A DNA stretch of 64,000 nt from an uncultured Bacilli bacterium. Its GTDB lineage: Bacteria > Bacillota_I > Bacilli_A > RF39 > UBA660. The notes under the pieces are model-generated. The model saw only the letters and a program-made list of their open reading frames with translations. It searched no databases and was not told where the DNA came from. The translations under genes were made by a program, and so were the position numbers. This document shows positions 9,252-17,563 of this stretch, in pieces. Each line of letters starts with the position of its first letter. The stretch's first letter is position 1. The DNA is taken from positions 44,771 through 108,770 of the forward strand of contig CAKOTA010000003.1 in assembly GCA_934119965.1 (NCBI GenBank). The letters run 5' to 3'.

Positions 9252-9662
9252 TTACCATTCAATATTAATATCATCATTATCATGAATGTCTTTTCCTTGA
9301 GTTTCCTCAGTTATTTTCCCCTGAATGTTTATGTTATTTGGTGTACATAAGAATATTCCACCACCGATTTTTTGTAAATCACCGCTTATAGCATAGATAG
9401 TTCCTGCTAAAAAATCTATTATTCTTTTTGCTTGATCACTTGTTACTCTTTTTAAATTAACAACAACTGTATTTCTCATTTTTAAATGATCGGCAATTTG
9501 TTGTGCTTCAGAATAAGCGCGTGGTTCTAATAGTATCATTTTAGTGCTGCCATCATTTTCTTTTAATGCCTCTTCTGGTTTTAAATCATAGTATTCGTCA
9601 CCTGATATGTTATCAGTTAATATATCTTCATCATTTGATAAAATTTTCTTTAATATTCCCAC
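9252..9662 (-). CDS. sepF: Cell division protein SepF
   Basis: SepF polymerises into rings that anchor and align FtsZ filaments at the septum. The protein has 136 residues: an N-terminal amphipathic membrane anchor (GILKKIL), an acidic linker, and the SepF core with LEPRAYSEAQQIADHLKM, the VVVNLKR strand and FLAGTIYAISGD. The start is a GTG at 9662 with a strong AGGAGG nine bases upstream, and no in-frame ATG is near. It lies 37 bases upstream of divIVA on the same strand. Confidence 0.94.
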   Translation of the reverse strand: MGILKKILSNDEDILTDNISGDEYYDLKPEEALKENDGSTKMILLEPRAYSEAQQIADHLKMRNTVVVNLKRVTSDQAKRIIDFLAGTIYAISGDLQKIGGGIFLCTPNNINIQGKITEETQGKDIHDNDDINIEW

Positions 9663-9740
9663 TTTTTCTTCCTCCTAGCGATACTCTAACTCTATAAATA
9701 ATTTTACCACATATATTTATAAAAGCAAATGATTTTTAGA

Positions 9741-9768
9741 AAAAAAAAGCAGAATTTTTAAAATTCTG
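9741..9768 (-). terminator. glyQS terminator
   Basis: On the minus strand, arms CAGAATTT and AAATTCTG are followed by C and a T-run of eight or more. It closes the LOG-glyQS operon. Confidence 0.75.
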
Positions 9769-11128
9769 TTTTCTTTGTTATATAGTCAACTACATCATCT
9801 AATGATATAGTGATTTGTTTCATTGTATCTCTATTTCTAACTGTTACTGTATTATTATTTAAAGTTTCATCATCGATAGTTATAGCATATGGTGTTCCCA
9901 TAATATCTTGTCTTCTATATCTTTTACCAATATTACCTGATTCATCATATGAAACCATAAAATGTTTACTCAAATTTTTATAAACATTCATAGCTTTATC
10001 AGCATGATATTTTTTAATTAGTGGTAATACCGCTACTTTATAAGGGGCTAAAAATGGATGAAATTTCATTACTTCTCTTTCTTCACCAGTTTCTAATTCT
10101 TCAACCTCATAAGCATTTGACAATACTGTTAATACTGTTCTTTCCACTCCTAAGCTAGGTTCAATTACATAAGGAATATATTTTTCATTTGTTTCTGGGT
10201 CCAAATATTCCATTGAAACTCCTGAAAACTTTTGATGTTGTTTTAAATCATAATCAGTTCTACTTGCTATTCCCCAAAGTTCCCCCCAACCAAACGGAAA
10301 TTTATATTCAATATCTGTTGTTGCATTACTATAGAAACATAGTTCTTCTTTTGAATGATCTCTTAGTCTTAAATTTTCTTCTTTAATTCCTAAAGATAAT
10401 AAGAAATTTTTACAATAATCTTTATAATATTTAAACCACTCTAATTCCGTACCTGGTTTGCAGAAAAATTCTAGTTCCATTTGTTCAAACTCTCTTACTC
10501 TAAAAATAAAGTTACCTGGAGTTATTTCATTTCTAAAACTTTTACCTGCTTGACCAATTCCAAAAGGTACTTTTAAACGCATACTTCTTTGAACATTCAA
10601 GAAATCAGCAAATATACCTTGGGCTGTTTCTGGTCTTAAATAAATTGTACTTTTTGAATCTTCAGTAACACCTTGGAATGTTTTAAACATTAAATTGAAT
10701 TTTCTAATATCTGTATAATCTAATTTACCACAATTTGGACATACAATATTATGTTCATAAATATATTTCATTAATTCTTCATCATTCATTGAACCTGCTT
10801 CAACGCCAGTATCCTCTACTAACTTATCAGCTCTATGTCTTGTTTTACAATTTTTACAATCAATTAAAGGATCTGAAAAAGTACTTATATGACCACTTGC
10901 TTCCCATGTTTTAGGATTCATTAATATCGCACTATCTAGTCCTACATTATTTGGATCTTCTTGAATAAATTTCTTTAACCAAGCTTTTTTAATATTACTT
11001 TTTAGTTCCGCACCAAGTGGACCATAATCCCAAGTATTTGCTAAACCACCATATATTTCACTTCCTTGAAATATAAAACCATATTGTTTACATATATTTA
11101 CTAATTTATCCATTGTTAATTTTTCCAT
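9758..11128 (-). CDS. glyQS: Glycyl-tRNA synthetase, homodimeric class II type
   Basis: Ligates glycine to tRNA-Gly. The 456 residues match the single-chain alpha2 enzyme of Gram-positives rather than the two-subunit GlyQ/GlyS form. Motifs include FIFQGSEIYGGLANTWDYGP at the N terminus, a GIGQAGKSFRNEITPGNFIFR-type class II motif 2 region (key FRNEI), motif 3 near GVERT, and an anticodon-binding domain after about residue 355. The CxxC pairs near residues 87-90 and 126-129 suggest a zinc-binding insertion. Its ATG overlaps the stop of the LOG gene by one base (TAATG), so translation is coupled. Control is by the upstream T-box. Confidence 0.97.
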   Translation of the reverse strand: MEKLTMDKLVNICKQYGFIFQGSEIYGGLANTWDYGPLGAELKSNIKKAWLKKFIQEDPNNVGLDSAILMNPKTWEASGHISTFSDPLIDCKNCKTRHRADKLVEDTGVEAGSMNDEELMKYIYEHNIVCPNCGKLDYTDIRKFNLMFKTFQGVTEDSKSTIYLRPETAQGIFADFLNVQRSMRLKVPFGIGQAGKSFRNEITPGNFIFRVREFEQMELEFFCKPGTELEWFKYYKDYCKNFLLSLGIKEENLRLRDHSKEELCFYSNATTDIEYKFPFGWGELWGIASRTDYDLKQHQKFSGVSMEYLDPETNEKYIPYVIEPSLGVERTVLTVLSNAYEVEELETGEEREVMKFHPFLAPYKVAVLPLIKKYHADKAMNVYKNLSKHFMVSYDESGNIGKRYRRQDIMGTPYAITIDDETLNNNTVTVRNRDTMKQITISLDDVVDYITKKTEF

Positions 11129-11694
11129 TATTTCACTCTCCCTTTTTTTAAATTATCATACTCAATTTTATAATATTCATTTTTAAATTCATTTGGATTT
11201 TTAATTACCTTAAACATATCAAATATATCTTCTGAAGCAAATCCTTCATTTACTAATTCTTTCAATGATTCAATAATTTTACCATAAAAATTATTTTCAT
11301 CATAAATTATTATTGGTTTATCACTATCATTCGACCTTTTTTCTTCTATATAGGTCAATAATTCTGATACTGTTCCAACGCCACCAGGTAAACAAACAAT
11401 AAAATCACTATTGAAAAACATATCTTTTTTCAAATCAAAGGTTGTTTCTCTTATATAATGTTTACTTTTACCTAAGTTTTTTAAATCATCTGCATATTTT
11501 TTAGTTGTAAACGAATAAACATTTCTATTATTTTTAACAAACTCTTCATAACAAATTCCCATCATTGAAGAGGATGCCGCACCAAATACTAAATCACATC
11601 CAGAATCCGCCAAAAATTTAGATACATCTCTAGCAACACATTTATAATAAGAATCAATATCTTCTCTAGATGAAGATATAATCAATACATTCAT
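11128..11694 (-). CDS. LOG-family protein (PGGxGTxxE phosphoribohydrolase-like)
   Basis: A 188-residue Rossmann-like protein of the LOG / TIGR00730 family, formerly called lysine decarboxylase-like. Characterised members hydrolyse cytokinin riboside monophosphates or related nucleotides to free base and ribose phosphate. The signature PGGVGTVSELLTYIEE is at about residues 103-118. The substrate here is unknown. The ATG is preceded by GGAGGTATAT. It is the first gene of the T-box-controlled operon with glyQS, an unusual partner for a synthetase gene. Confidence 0.85.
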   Translation of the reverse strand: MNVLIISSSREDIDSYYKCVARDVSKFLADSGCDLVFGAASSSMMGICYEEFVKNNRNVYSFTTKKYADDLKNLGKSKHYIRETTFDLKKDMFFNSDFIVCLPGGVGTVSELLTYIEEKRSNDSDKPIIIYDENNFYGKIIESLKELVNEGFASEDIFDMFKVIKNPNEFKNEYYKIEYDNLKKGRVK

Positions 11695-11717
11695 ATATAC
11701 CTCCTAAATTCCAAAAA

Positions 11718-11838
11718 ACTTCTAGAAAATGTAAGGACGATTTTAATCGCGGTTCCACCTTACTTATTCTAGAAGAATCAGCTTTATTCTATATTGCTCA
11801 GGGTTTCCAATCCGTCAACACATTTATACTTATATAGT
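11718..11838 (-). promoter_or_regulatory. Short T-box leader of the LOG-glyQS operon
   Basis: On the minus strand the T-box core AAGGTGGAACCGCG (11748-11761) is clear. It is followed by a terminator whose arms CTTCTAGAA and TTCTAGAAG enclose AAGG/CCTT pairs and end in TTTTTT (11715-11733). The whole leader fits into about 120 bases because the upstream gene ends at 11845. Only one small candidate Stem I is visible (CTATAT paired with ATATAG, with GGA triplets inside), so the Gly specifier is not certain. Confidence 0.8.
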
Positions 11839-11844
11839 AATACT

Positions 11845-12468
11845 TTATTTATGTTTAGTCAATGTTTTTGATTTATATTTTATCAATAACTTAGCTCTTA
11901 TATTTTTTATCATTCTAGATAAATATGATTGGCTTATTCCCAATAATAAAGCAATCTCTTTTTGAGTTTTATAGTTGCCACCAATGCCATAGTACAACTG
12001 AATAATCATTAGTTCCTTTTCAGTTAAAAAAGATAACAAATGACTTATTTCTTCTTTAGTTTCGTTACTCAAATAATCTTCTAAAATATCATATTCACTA
12101 TCATACAAAGTTTCTTCAATTGTTAATCCATTACCAACCTCATCTGTTGCTATATTTTCATATATACTACAAATATTGTCATGTCTTTTTATTTTTCTCA
12201 AATACATCAAAATTTGATTTCGAATACAAGTACTTGCATATGTAGAAAATTTAACAGGTTTTTTATTATCAAATGAATCTACTGCTTTAATTAAACCAAT
12301 TTGCCCCTCAACAACATAATTGTCATCATATTGCAAATTCAACTTATTTATAATAATATATGGAACTAACTTCATATAATTTAAAATTATCTTTTATCTA
12401 TATTCTAGTTTTCCTTGTTTTAATAGTTCAAAATATTCTTTAATTTCGTCATCACTTTTATATTGCAT
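11845..12468 (-). pseudogene. Sigma-70 family, SigE/SigK-like sporulation sigma factor with in-frame TAA
   Basis: The ATG at 12468 has an AGAGAG site and opens a frame of 24 codons that ends in TAA at 12394-12396. The same frame then runs on to 11845. The peptide before the stop (YFELLKQGKLEYR) and after it (KIILNYMKLVPYIIINKL) joins into a normal sigma region 1.2/2.1. Region 2 continues with EGQIGLIKAVDSFD and VKFSTYASTCIRNQILMYLR, and region 4 has TQKEIALLLGISQSYLSRMIKNI. The TYA-CI-N-ILM-LR pattern is that of mother-cell sigma E/K. An internal ATG at 12375 could give a protein lacking about 31 residues, so the gene may be dead or conditionally active. Confidence 0.75.
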
Positions 12469-12519
12469 ATTTTTCTCTCTTTCTATAAAACATACAACAT
12501 AAAACACACAACTTACTAC

Positions 12520-13236
12520 TTATAAATTAACATTATGGTATACATTTTGGACATCTTCAACATCATCCAACATTGATAATATTCTTTCAAAAATAACTAA
12601 ATCATCACCTGATATATCTATTTTTTCTTTAGCGATATATGTTATTTCATCAATATCAAATTCAACATTTGGTAATTTAGATGATATTGCTTCCTTTATT
12701 TGGTATAAATCTTGTGGATTACCGTAAACGACAATACTGTTATCATCATTTTCCATATCAATAAAGTCAGCACCATTTTCAATTAATGCTTCCATTGTTT
12801 CTTCTTCTGATAATCCCTTAAATCCTACCACACACAAATGGTCATAATTAAATAGAACACTACCCATAGCGCCCATTTTTATATGACATTTGTTTACTAC
12901 TGCTCTAAGTTCACTAACTGTTCTATTTAAATTATCAGTTAAACATTCAATTACTAATGTTGATCCAGCAGGCCCAAACATTTCATATACAGTTTGTTGA
13001 TAATTTTCGTCAACACCACTATTAACTTTATCAATTGCTCTTTTAATAATGTCACTTGGAACTTGTTCTTTTTTTGCTCTATCTAGTAATCTTTTTAATG
13101 TTGCATTACTAGCCGGTTCCGTTCCTCCATTTTTTGCCGCTTGGTATATTTCTTTAGCATACATAGTATAAATTTTACCCCTTGCAGCACCTGTTTTTTG
13201 AATACTCGCTTTTCTTACTTCATAAGCTCTTCCCAT
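12520..13236 (-). CDS. yebC: YebC/PmpR family protein
   Basis: A 238-residue three-domain protein of the YebC/TACO1 family. Family members were called DNA-binding regulators; more recent work gives them a role on the ribosome in relieving stalls at proline-rich stretches. Visible are the basic N terminus (SIQKTGAARGKIYTMYAKEI), the NATLKRLLDRAKKEQVPSD helix region, and the EMFGPAGSTLVIECLTDN strand. The start ATG has GGAGGC eight bases upstream. The N terminus is the YeeN-type rather than the GHSKW type. It is transcribed upstream of the sigma-like gene with a 51-base gap. Confidence 0.93.
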   Translation of the reverse strand: MGRAYEVRKASIQKTGAARGKIYTMYAKEIYQAAKNGGTEPASNATLKRLLDRAKKEQVPSDIIKRAIDKVNSGVDENYQQTVYEMFGPAGSTLVIECLTDNLNRTVSELRAVVNKCHIKMGAMGSVLFNYDHLCVVGFKGLSEEETMEALIENGADFIDMENDDNSIVVYGNPQDLYQIKEAISSKLPNVEFDIDEITYIAKEKIDISGDDLVIFERILSMLDDVEDVQNVYHNVNL

Positions 13237-13327
13237 ACTTTATGCCTCCAATACATTATATTTTACATTATTTTTTTTATTTAGTAAATGTATTTTTACC
13301 TTTTTAGAGATATTATTGTCATAACAC

Positions 13328-13356
13328 CAAAAATGAATAGTATAAACTATTCATTT
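13328..13356 (-). terminator. Terminator of the PrsA-like gene
   Basis: Perfect 11-base arms AAATGAATAGT and ACTATTCATTT lie at the end of the minus-strand gene, followed by a short T-run. Confidence 0.65.
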
Positions 13357-14537
13357 ATTGATTTTTCATAACTTGATTTAATTTTAGTATCTTTGATATC
13401 TAGTTTATAATCTTTTCTTATTTTAACCCAAGTACTATTATATAAATTAGAATCATTGTTTAATTTTTCATTTATAAGAGCATCAACTATATCTTTTTTA
13501 GAATCAGCTAATGATTTTTTAGCAGTTTCACTAACTTTTAAAATTACATGATATCCAAAACTAGATTTAACTGGTTCACTAGTATATTCACCATCTTTAA
13601 GTGCTACTGAAGCTTTAAAGAATTCATCATCAACATCACCTTTAGTAAAGTTTTCAACTAAACCTTCAGATTCTTTTGATCCTTCATCTTCAGAGTAATC
13701 ATTAACTAATGTTTTCCAATCTTCACCAGCAGCATATTTAGTAATTACTTCTTGTGCTTTAGCTTTAGCAGCTTCTTCAGCAGCAGTTTTTTCTTCATCT
13801 GTCATTTCATCTGTTGTTGCAGGTTTTACTAAAATATGTTTAACTGTATATGTACCATAAATATTTTCATCATAATATTTTTTAATTTCATCGTCAGTTA
13901 ATTGTTTTTCTAAATAATTAGTAACTACTTTTTGTTGTTTTACGGATACTAAATATTCATTAACTAATGCATCTTCGTTAGCATATCCATATTGTTTTAA
14001 AACATCATCCCAAGTGTATCCAGCAGATTCATATTGAGATTTAATTGAATCAATATATTTTTTAGCTTCAGTTTTAGCATCTGCTTTATCATCATCTGAT
14101 AATTCTTTATCACTAATATATTCATCAATTAATGTAACTAAAGCATCTTTACCATATTTATCTTTTAAAGTATCAAATAATTGTTCAGCAGTATATTCTT
14201 TGTCTTTAATACTTGCTATTACTTCGTTACCATTTGATAATTTAACTTTATGTCCTAAAACAATTAGAACAATGTTAATAACTAGTAAAATGCAAATTAA
14301 ACCTAATAATAAGTTTTTAGAATTATCTTTAACAAAGTTAGAAGATTTAACTTCTTTTTTTACTTCAATTTTCTTTTCTACTGGTTTAACTTCTTTTTCT
14401 ACTGGTTTAGTTATTTCTTCTTTTACAGTTTTTACTTCTTTTACTGGTGCTTTTTTAGTAGCACTTTTAGCTACAGTTTTTTTAGTTGTACTTTTTGTAC
14501 TTGTGCTCTTTTTTGTTGTTTTTTTACTTTCAGCCAT
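13347..14537 (-). CDS. Membrane-anchored PrsA-like peptidyl-prolyl isomerase (parvulin)
   Basis: An extracytoplasmic foldase. The 396 residues divide into a Lys/Thr/Ser/Ala-rich cytoplasmic tail (1-78), one membrane segment (LLLGLICILLVINIVLIVLG), a SurA/PrsA-like helical chaperone region, and a parvulin domain that begins near YTVKHILVKPATTDE and ends with SSFGYHVILKV. Unlike Bacillus PrsA it has no lipobox; it is anchored by the N-terminal helix. The ATG at 14537 has AGGAGG at ideal spacing; the frame stays open 18 codons further upstream without a site. The basic tail resembles histone-H1-like repeats and could contact nucleic acid or membrane, which is only a guess. Confidence 0.88.
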   Translation of the reverse strand: MAESKKTTKKSTSTKSTTKKTVAKSATKKAPVKEVKTVKEEITKPVEKEVKPVEKKIEVKKEVKSSNFVKDNSKNLLLGLICILLVINIVLIVLGHKVKLSNGNEVIASIKDKEYTAEQLFDTLKDKYGKDALVTLIDEYISDKELSDDDKADAKTEAKKYIDSIKSQYESAGYTWDDVLKQYGYANEDALVNEYLVSVKQQKVVTNYLEKQLTDDEIKKYYDENIYGTYTVKHILVKPATTDEMTDEEKTAAEEAAKAKAQEVITKYAAGEDWKTLVNDYSEDEGSKESEGLVENFTKGDVDDEFFKASVALKDGEYTSEPVKSSFGYHVILKVSETAKKSLADSKKDIVDALINEKLNNDSNLYNSTWVKIRKDYKLDIKDTKIKSSYEKSINE

Positions 14538-14611
14538 TTTCCTATCCTCCTCGTACATATACATTTTATCAAAATAATAAAAAAAAAACAATAAATTTAG
14601 TCAGAAATAAT

Positions 14612-14638
14612 CACAAATATAGTATTTTTCCATAGAAT
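14612..14638 (+). promoter_or_regulatory. Candidate SigK/SigE-type promoter
   Basis: AC (14612-14613), a 16-base spacer and CATAGAATA (14630-14638) match the mother-cell sigma K pattern AC-N16-CATANNNTA. It is 32 bases before the first of two YjcZ-like small genes. Confidence 0.4.
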
Positions 14639-14669
14639 AATGTGAAAAGATAAAAAGGAGGAATGCTTT

Positions 14670-14753
14670 ATGTGTAATACAGGTGTATCTGGAGCTGCAA
14701 TCGTTTTAGTATTATTTATTCTTTTAATTATTATACTAGGGGCTTATATTTAA
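14670..14753 (+). CDS. YjcZ-like 27-residue membrane peptide
   Basis: The small frame starts MCNTGVSGAA and is followed by a single hydrophobic helix ending GAYI. The Gly/Ala start plus one IVLVLFILLIII-type helix resembles the YjcZ family of small sporulation peptides. AAGGAGGAATG lies just upstream, which strongly supports translation. It forms a small operon with the next peptide gene and has a mother-cell-type promoter candidate in front. Confidence 0.6.
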   Translation: MCNTGVSGAAIVLVLFILLIIILGAYI

Positions 14754-14773
14754 GTCTTTAGGAGGTGAAAAAT

Positions 14774-14890
14774 ATGTCATGCTCTAAATCTTGCAGTGAA
14801 AATACAAACAAACCAACTTGCGGAAATAACTATGTTTGTATATTAGTTTTATATATATTATTAGCTATTATAGTTGGTTCATTTATTTAA
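14774..14890 (+). CDS. 38-residue Cys-containing membrane peptide
   Basis: The frame starts MSCSKSCSENTNKPTCGNN, with four Cys in the first 22 residues, and ends with one hydrophobic helix (VLYILLAIIVGSFI). GGAGGTG lies nine bases upstream. It follows the 27-residue gene by 20 bases and has the same helix-end design, so the two look like related small (spore?) membrane peptides. Function is unknown. Confidence 0.55.
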   Translation: MSCSKSCSENTNKPTCGNNYVCILVLYILLAIIVGSFI

Positions 14891-14908
14891 GGGATTTATC
14901 CCTTTTTT
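14889..14908 (+). terminator. Terminator of the small peptide operon
   Basis: Arms AAGGGA and TCCCTT with a TTTA loop are followed by six T, directly at the stop codon of the second peptide gene. Confidence 0.65.
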
Positions 14909-15656
14909 ATTTTACAATTTCCTTTATACTATCGTAATTATATCCTTTACTATAAAGTTTATTTTTTAATTGATATTTTAATTCTTCATTTTTATATTTT
15001 TTTGATAATTTTTTTAATAATATTTCATAATCTTTTTTAATATTATTTGCTTCATCTATCTTATAATTATCTAGTTCATTTATTATTTCTTCTTTATCAT
15101 ATCCTGATTCTATTAATTCATTTATCATTTTTTGTTTAAACATATATATTGATTTATTATTACTTTTAATTTTTTTTGATATAATTTTATTTATTCTCTC
15201 AGGATAGATATTTTCATATTTTTCTAGTTCTTCATTTATTTTAGCTAATTCAATATTATGATCTAATAATTCTTTTCTTATTTTATTTGGACCAGTTAAA
15301 GTTAAACACATCTTATCACTTATGTAAGCTTTTAAATATAAATCATCATTTATCAAATTAATACTTTTGAGTTTCTTTATTATTTTTTCTTTTTCTAAAC
15401 ATTCGAGTTTATCAAGGTATTTATTTATTTCAACTTCACTTCTCATTTTAGTAGAAATATATTTTAATGTTTTATTATAAATATCATAATAATTATTTTC
15501 TAAATTTAGTTTGTTATACAAATCAGAATCAATATTTTTTTTAAATAATAAACCATTATCTAATATTACATCTTCGTATAATTGTAATTTTGTATGATCA
15601 TCTAATTCTATTAAATATTTACCCGATTTTTGTTTTTTAATTTTTTCTATATTCAT
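14907..15656 (-). CDS. recX: RecX-family regulatory protein
   Basis: Binds RecA filaments and modulates their activity in recombination and SOS. The 249 residues show the RecX pattern of tandem three-helix repeats: ALKYIS-type YNKTLKYISTKMRSE, then LINDDLYLKAYISDK, LTGPNKIRKELLDHNI and a last repeat near the C terminus (LKNKLYSKGYNYDSIKEIV). The N-terminal strand region (KKQKSGKYLIELDD) is typical of Bacillota RecX. GGTGAT six bases before the ATG at 15656 decides the start. recA is not in the window. Confidence 0.85.
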   Translation of the reverse strand: MNIEKIKKQKSGKYLIELDDHTKLQLYEDVILDNGLLFKKNIDSDLYNKLNLENNYYDIYNKTLKYISTKMRSEVEINKYLDKLECLEKEKIIKKLKSINLINDDLYLKAYISDKMCLTLTGPNKIRKELLDHNIELAKINEELEKYENIYPERINKIISKKIKSNNKSIYMFKQKMINELIESGYDKEEIINELDNYKIDEANNIKKDYEILLKKLSKKYKNEELKYQLKNKLYSKGYNYDSIKEIVK

Positions 15657-15702
15657 TATATCACCATTCACATTATATCAAACATTTGTTTGTTTATCAA
15701 GT

Positions 15703-15734
15703 CCTAAAAAAACAGATTACTCTGCTTTTTTAGG
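15703..15734 (-). terminator. ssb terminator
   Basis: On the minus strand, long arms CCTAAAAAAGCAGA and TCTGTTTTTTTAGG pair with one wobble; the second arm provides the T-run. Confidence 0.6.
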
Positions 15735-16049
15735 GCTTGATAAATAAGTCACTTTTTCAGCTACTACTTCTACTACTTGTCTTCTTGTTTCTTCATCTAG
15801 TTCAATATTTCGTGATTGAATTCTTCCTTTTACACCTAATAAATCACCTTTATGGCAATATTCGGCTGCATTTTCAGCAATACCCTTCCATAAAACACAA
15901 GTTATAAAGTCAGTATCATATTCACCATCAACATTTTTATAACTGCGGGGAACTGCTAAAGTAATATTAGTAACTTTATTACCATTTTCAGTTGTATAAA
16001 GTTCAGGATCTCTCACTAATCTACCTACTATCACAGTTTGATTAAGCAT
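15717..16049 (-). CDS. ssb: Single-stranded DNA-binding protein, short form
   Basis: An OB-fold SSB of 110 residues. Visible pattern: NQTVIVGRLVRDPELYTTENG, VTNITLAVPRSYKN, DTDFITCVLWKGIAENAAEYCHKGDLLGVKGRI. It ends SSPKKAE and lacks the acidic DDDIPF-type tail that recruits partner proteins, so it resembles accessory SSBs such as SsbB rather than the replication SSB. The ATG at 16049 follows AAAGGAGG; the frame is open ten codons further upstream without a site. A terminator lies between sufB and this gene, so it has its own transcript. Confidence 0.92.
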   Translation of the reverse strand: MLNQTVIVGRLVRDPELYTTENGNKVTNITLAVPRSYKNVDGEYDTDFITCVLWKGIAENAAEYCHKGDLLGVKGRIQSRNIELDEETRRQVVEVVAEKVTYLSSPKKAE

Positions 16050-16082
16050 AATTTCCTCCTTTCTGTAATCAATATACATAAT

Positions 16083-16117
16083 AAAAAAAAGGATTTCAAA
16101 TGACTAAAAATCCTTTT
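16083..16117 (-). terminator. sufB terminator
   Basis: On the minus strand, AAAAGGATTT pairs with AAATCCTTTT around a 11-base loop and is followed by a T-run. Confidence 0.65.
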
Positions 16118-16194
16118 TCACTAACCAATTTTTTTAATTGTCTAACCAATTTTACAATTTGAATGCAATATTTGTATAAAACAAACAAAATTCA

Positions 16195-17496
16195 CTAAAA
16201 ATAATTTTTTAGTAAATTATTTAATTCTACTGCATATTCCATTGGAAGTTCTTCTCTAAATCTATCAATAAATCCCATTATAATTAATTCTTTAGCTTTT
16301 TCTTCGCTAATTCCCCTACTCATTAAATAGAATAATTTATCTTTTGATATTTTAGAAACAGTTGCTTCATGATTGATATTAGATGATTCATTATTTACGA
16401 TATTAGTTGGAATTGTATCAGATTTAGATATATCATCTAATATAATGGTATCACATTTAACTATAGCACTAGAGTTAGTAGCATTCTTACTTATTTTAAC
16501 TAATCCCCTATATGTTGCATTTCCACCATTAGCCGCTACCGATTTACTAATAATATTACTTTCAGTATAAGGCGCTAAATGGATCATTTTAGCTCCTGCA
16601 TCTTGTATTTGATCTTTGGTAGCAATTGCAATTGATATACAATTTCCTTTTGCTTTTTTACCATTTAAAATACAGCAAGGATATTTCATATTAGTTTTAG
16701 ATCCAATATTACCATCTATCCATTCCATTAAACCATTCTCTTCAACAATTGCTCTCTTAGTAACTAAATTATAAACATCTGTTGACCAATTTTGAATAGT
16801 CGTATAACGACATTTAGCATTTTTCTCAACATAAATTTCAACAACCGCAGCGTGTAAAGAATCTGAAGTATATGTAGGGGCTGTACAACCTTCCATATAG
16901 TGTAAACTAGAGTTTTCACCAACAACTATAATTGTTCTTTCAAATTGTCCCATATTTTTACTATTAATTCTAAAGTAACTTTGTAATGGTCTATCAATAA
17001 CAGTATTAGGCGGAATATAAATAAATGTTCCTCCGCTCCATACTGCTCCATTTAAAGCAGTGTATTTATTTTCATCATATTTAACTAAATTGTTAAAATA
17101 TTTTTTAAATATATCAGGATATTTTTTTAAGGCTGTATCTGTATCACAAAATATTACATTTTTTTCTTCTAGATACTCTAACATATTATGATATACAACT
17201 TCACTATCAAATTGAGCTCCAACACCATCTAAATATTTATGTTCAGCTTCTATTAAACCGATTTTATCGAAAGTTTCTTTTATATCTTTATCAACATCAT
17301 TCCAATTATCTTTTAAATCAGATATTTTTTTATAATAGTTAATTATATCAAAATCTATATCTAATTTTGGACCAAAATTTGGATTATTTAATTCAATAAA
17401 TTTTTTATAAGCATTTATTCTAAAATTTTTCATCCATAGTGGTTCTTTTTTTATTTTTGATATTTCTTCTACTTTTTCTATATTAATATTTTTCAT
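16195..17496 (-). CDS. sufB: Fe-S cluster assembly scaffold SufB
   Basis: Scaffold subunit on which SUF Fe-S clusters are built, normally in a SufBC2D complex. The protein has about 433 residues. Visible features are the beta-helix core with GGTFIYIPPNTVIDRPLQSYFRIN (in part), MEGCTAPTYTSDSLHAAVVE and the C-terminal NHEATVSKISKDKLFYLMSRG block with the conserved His and Glu. The GGTGATT before the ATG at 17496 decides the start over one four codons earlier. In most Bacillota sufB ends the sufCDSUB operon; here no other suf gene is next to it. Confidence 0.95.
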   Translation of the reverse strand: MKNINIEKVEEISKIKKEPLWMKNFRINAYKKFIELNNPNFGPKLDIDFDIINYYKKISDLKDNWNDVDKDIKETFDKIGLIEAEHKYLDGVGAQFDSEVVYHNMLEYLEEKNVIFCDTDTALKKYPDIFKKYFNNLVKYDENKYTALNGAVWSGGTFIYIPPNTVIDRPLQSYFRINSKNMGQFERTIIVVGENSSLHYMEGCTAPTYTSDSLHAAVVEIYVEKNAKCRYTTIQNWSTDVYNLVTKRAIVEENGLMEWIDGNIGSKTNMKYPCCILNGKKAKGNCISIAIATKDQIQDAGAKMIHLAPYTESNIISKSVAANGGNATYRGLVKISKNATNSSAIVKCDTIILDDISKSDTIPTNIVNNESSNINHEATVSKISKDKLFYLMSRGISEEKAKELIIMGFIDRFREELPMEYAVELNNLLKNYF

Positions 17497-17535
17497 ACTA
17501 ATCACCAATCAATATTATATCTTATTTTATTTAAA

Positions 17536-17563
17536 ATAAAAAGCAAAATTTTTTATTTTGCTT
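17536..17563 (-). terminator. polA terminator
   Basis: On the minus strand, AAGCAAAAT and ATTTTGCTT form the stem, followed by TTTTATTTTA. Confidence 0.65.

Noticed and set aside
14200..14577. A 125-codon plus-strand frame opposite the PrsA-like tail
   Set aside because: Antisense to Lys/Thr codons; it consists of Leu/Phe/Val/Thr runs and lacks a ribosome site.
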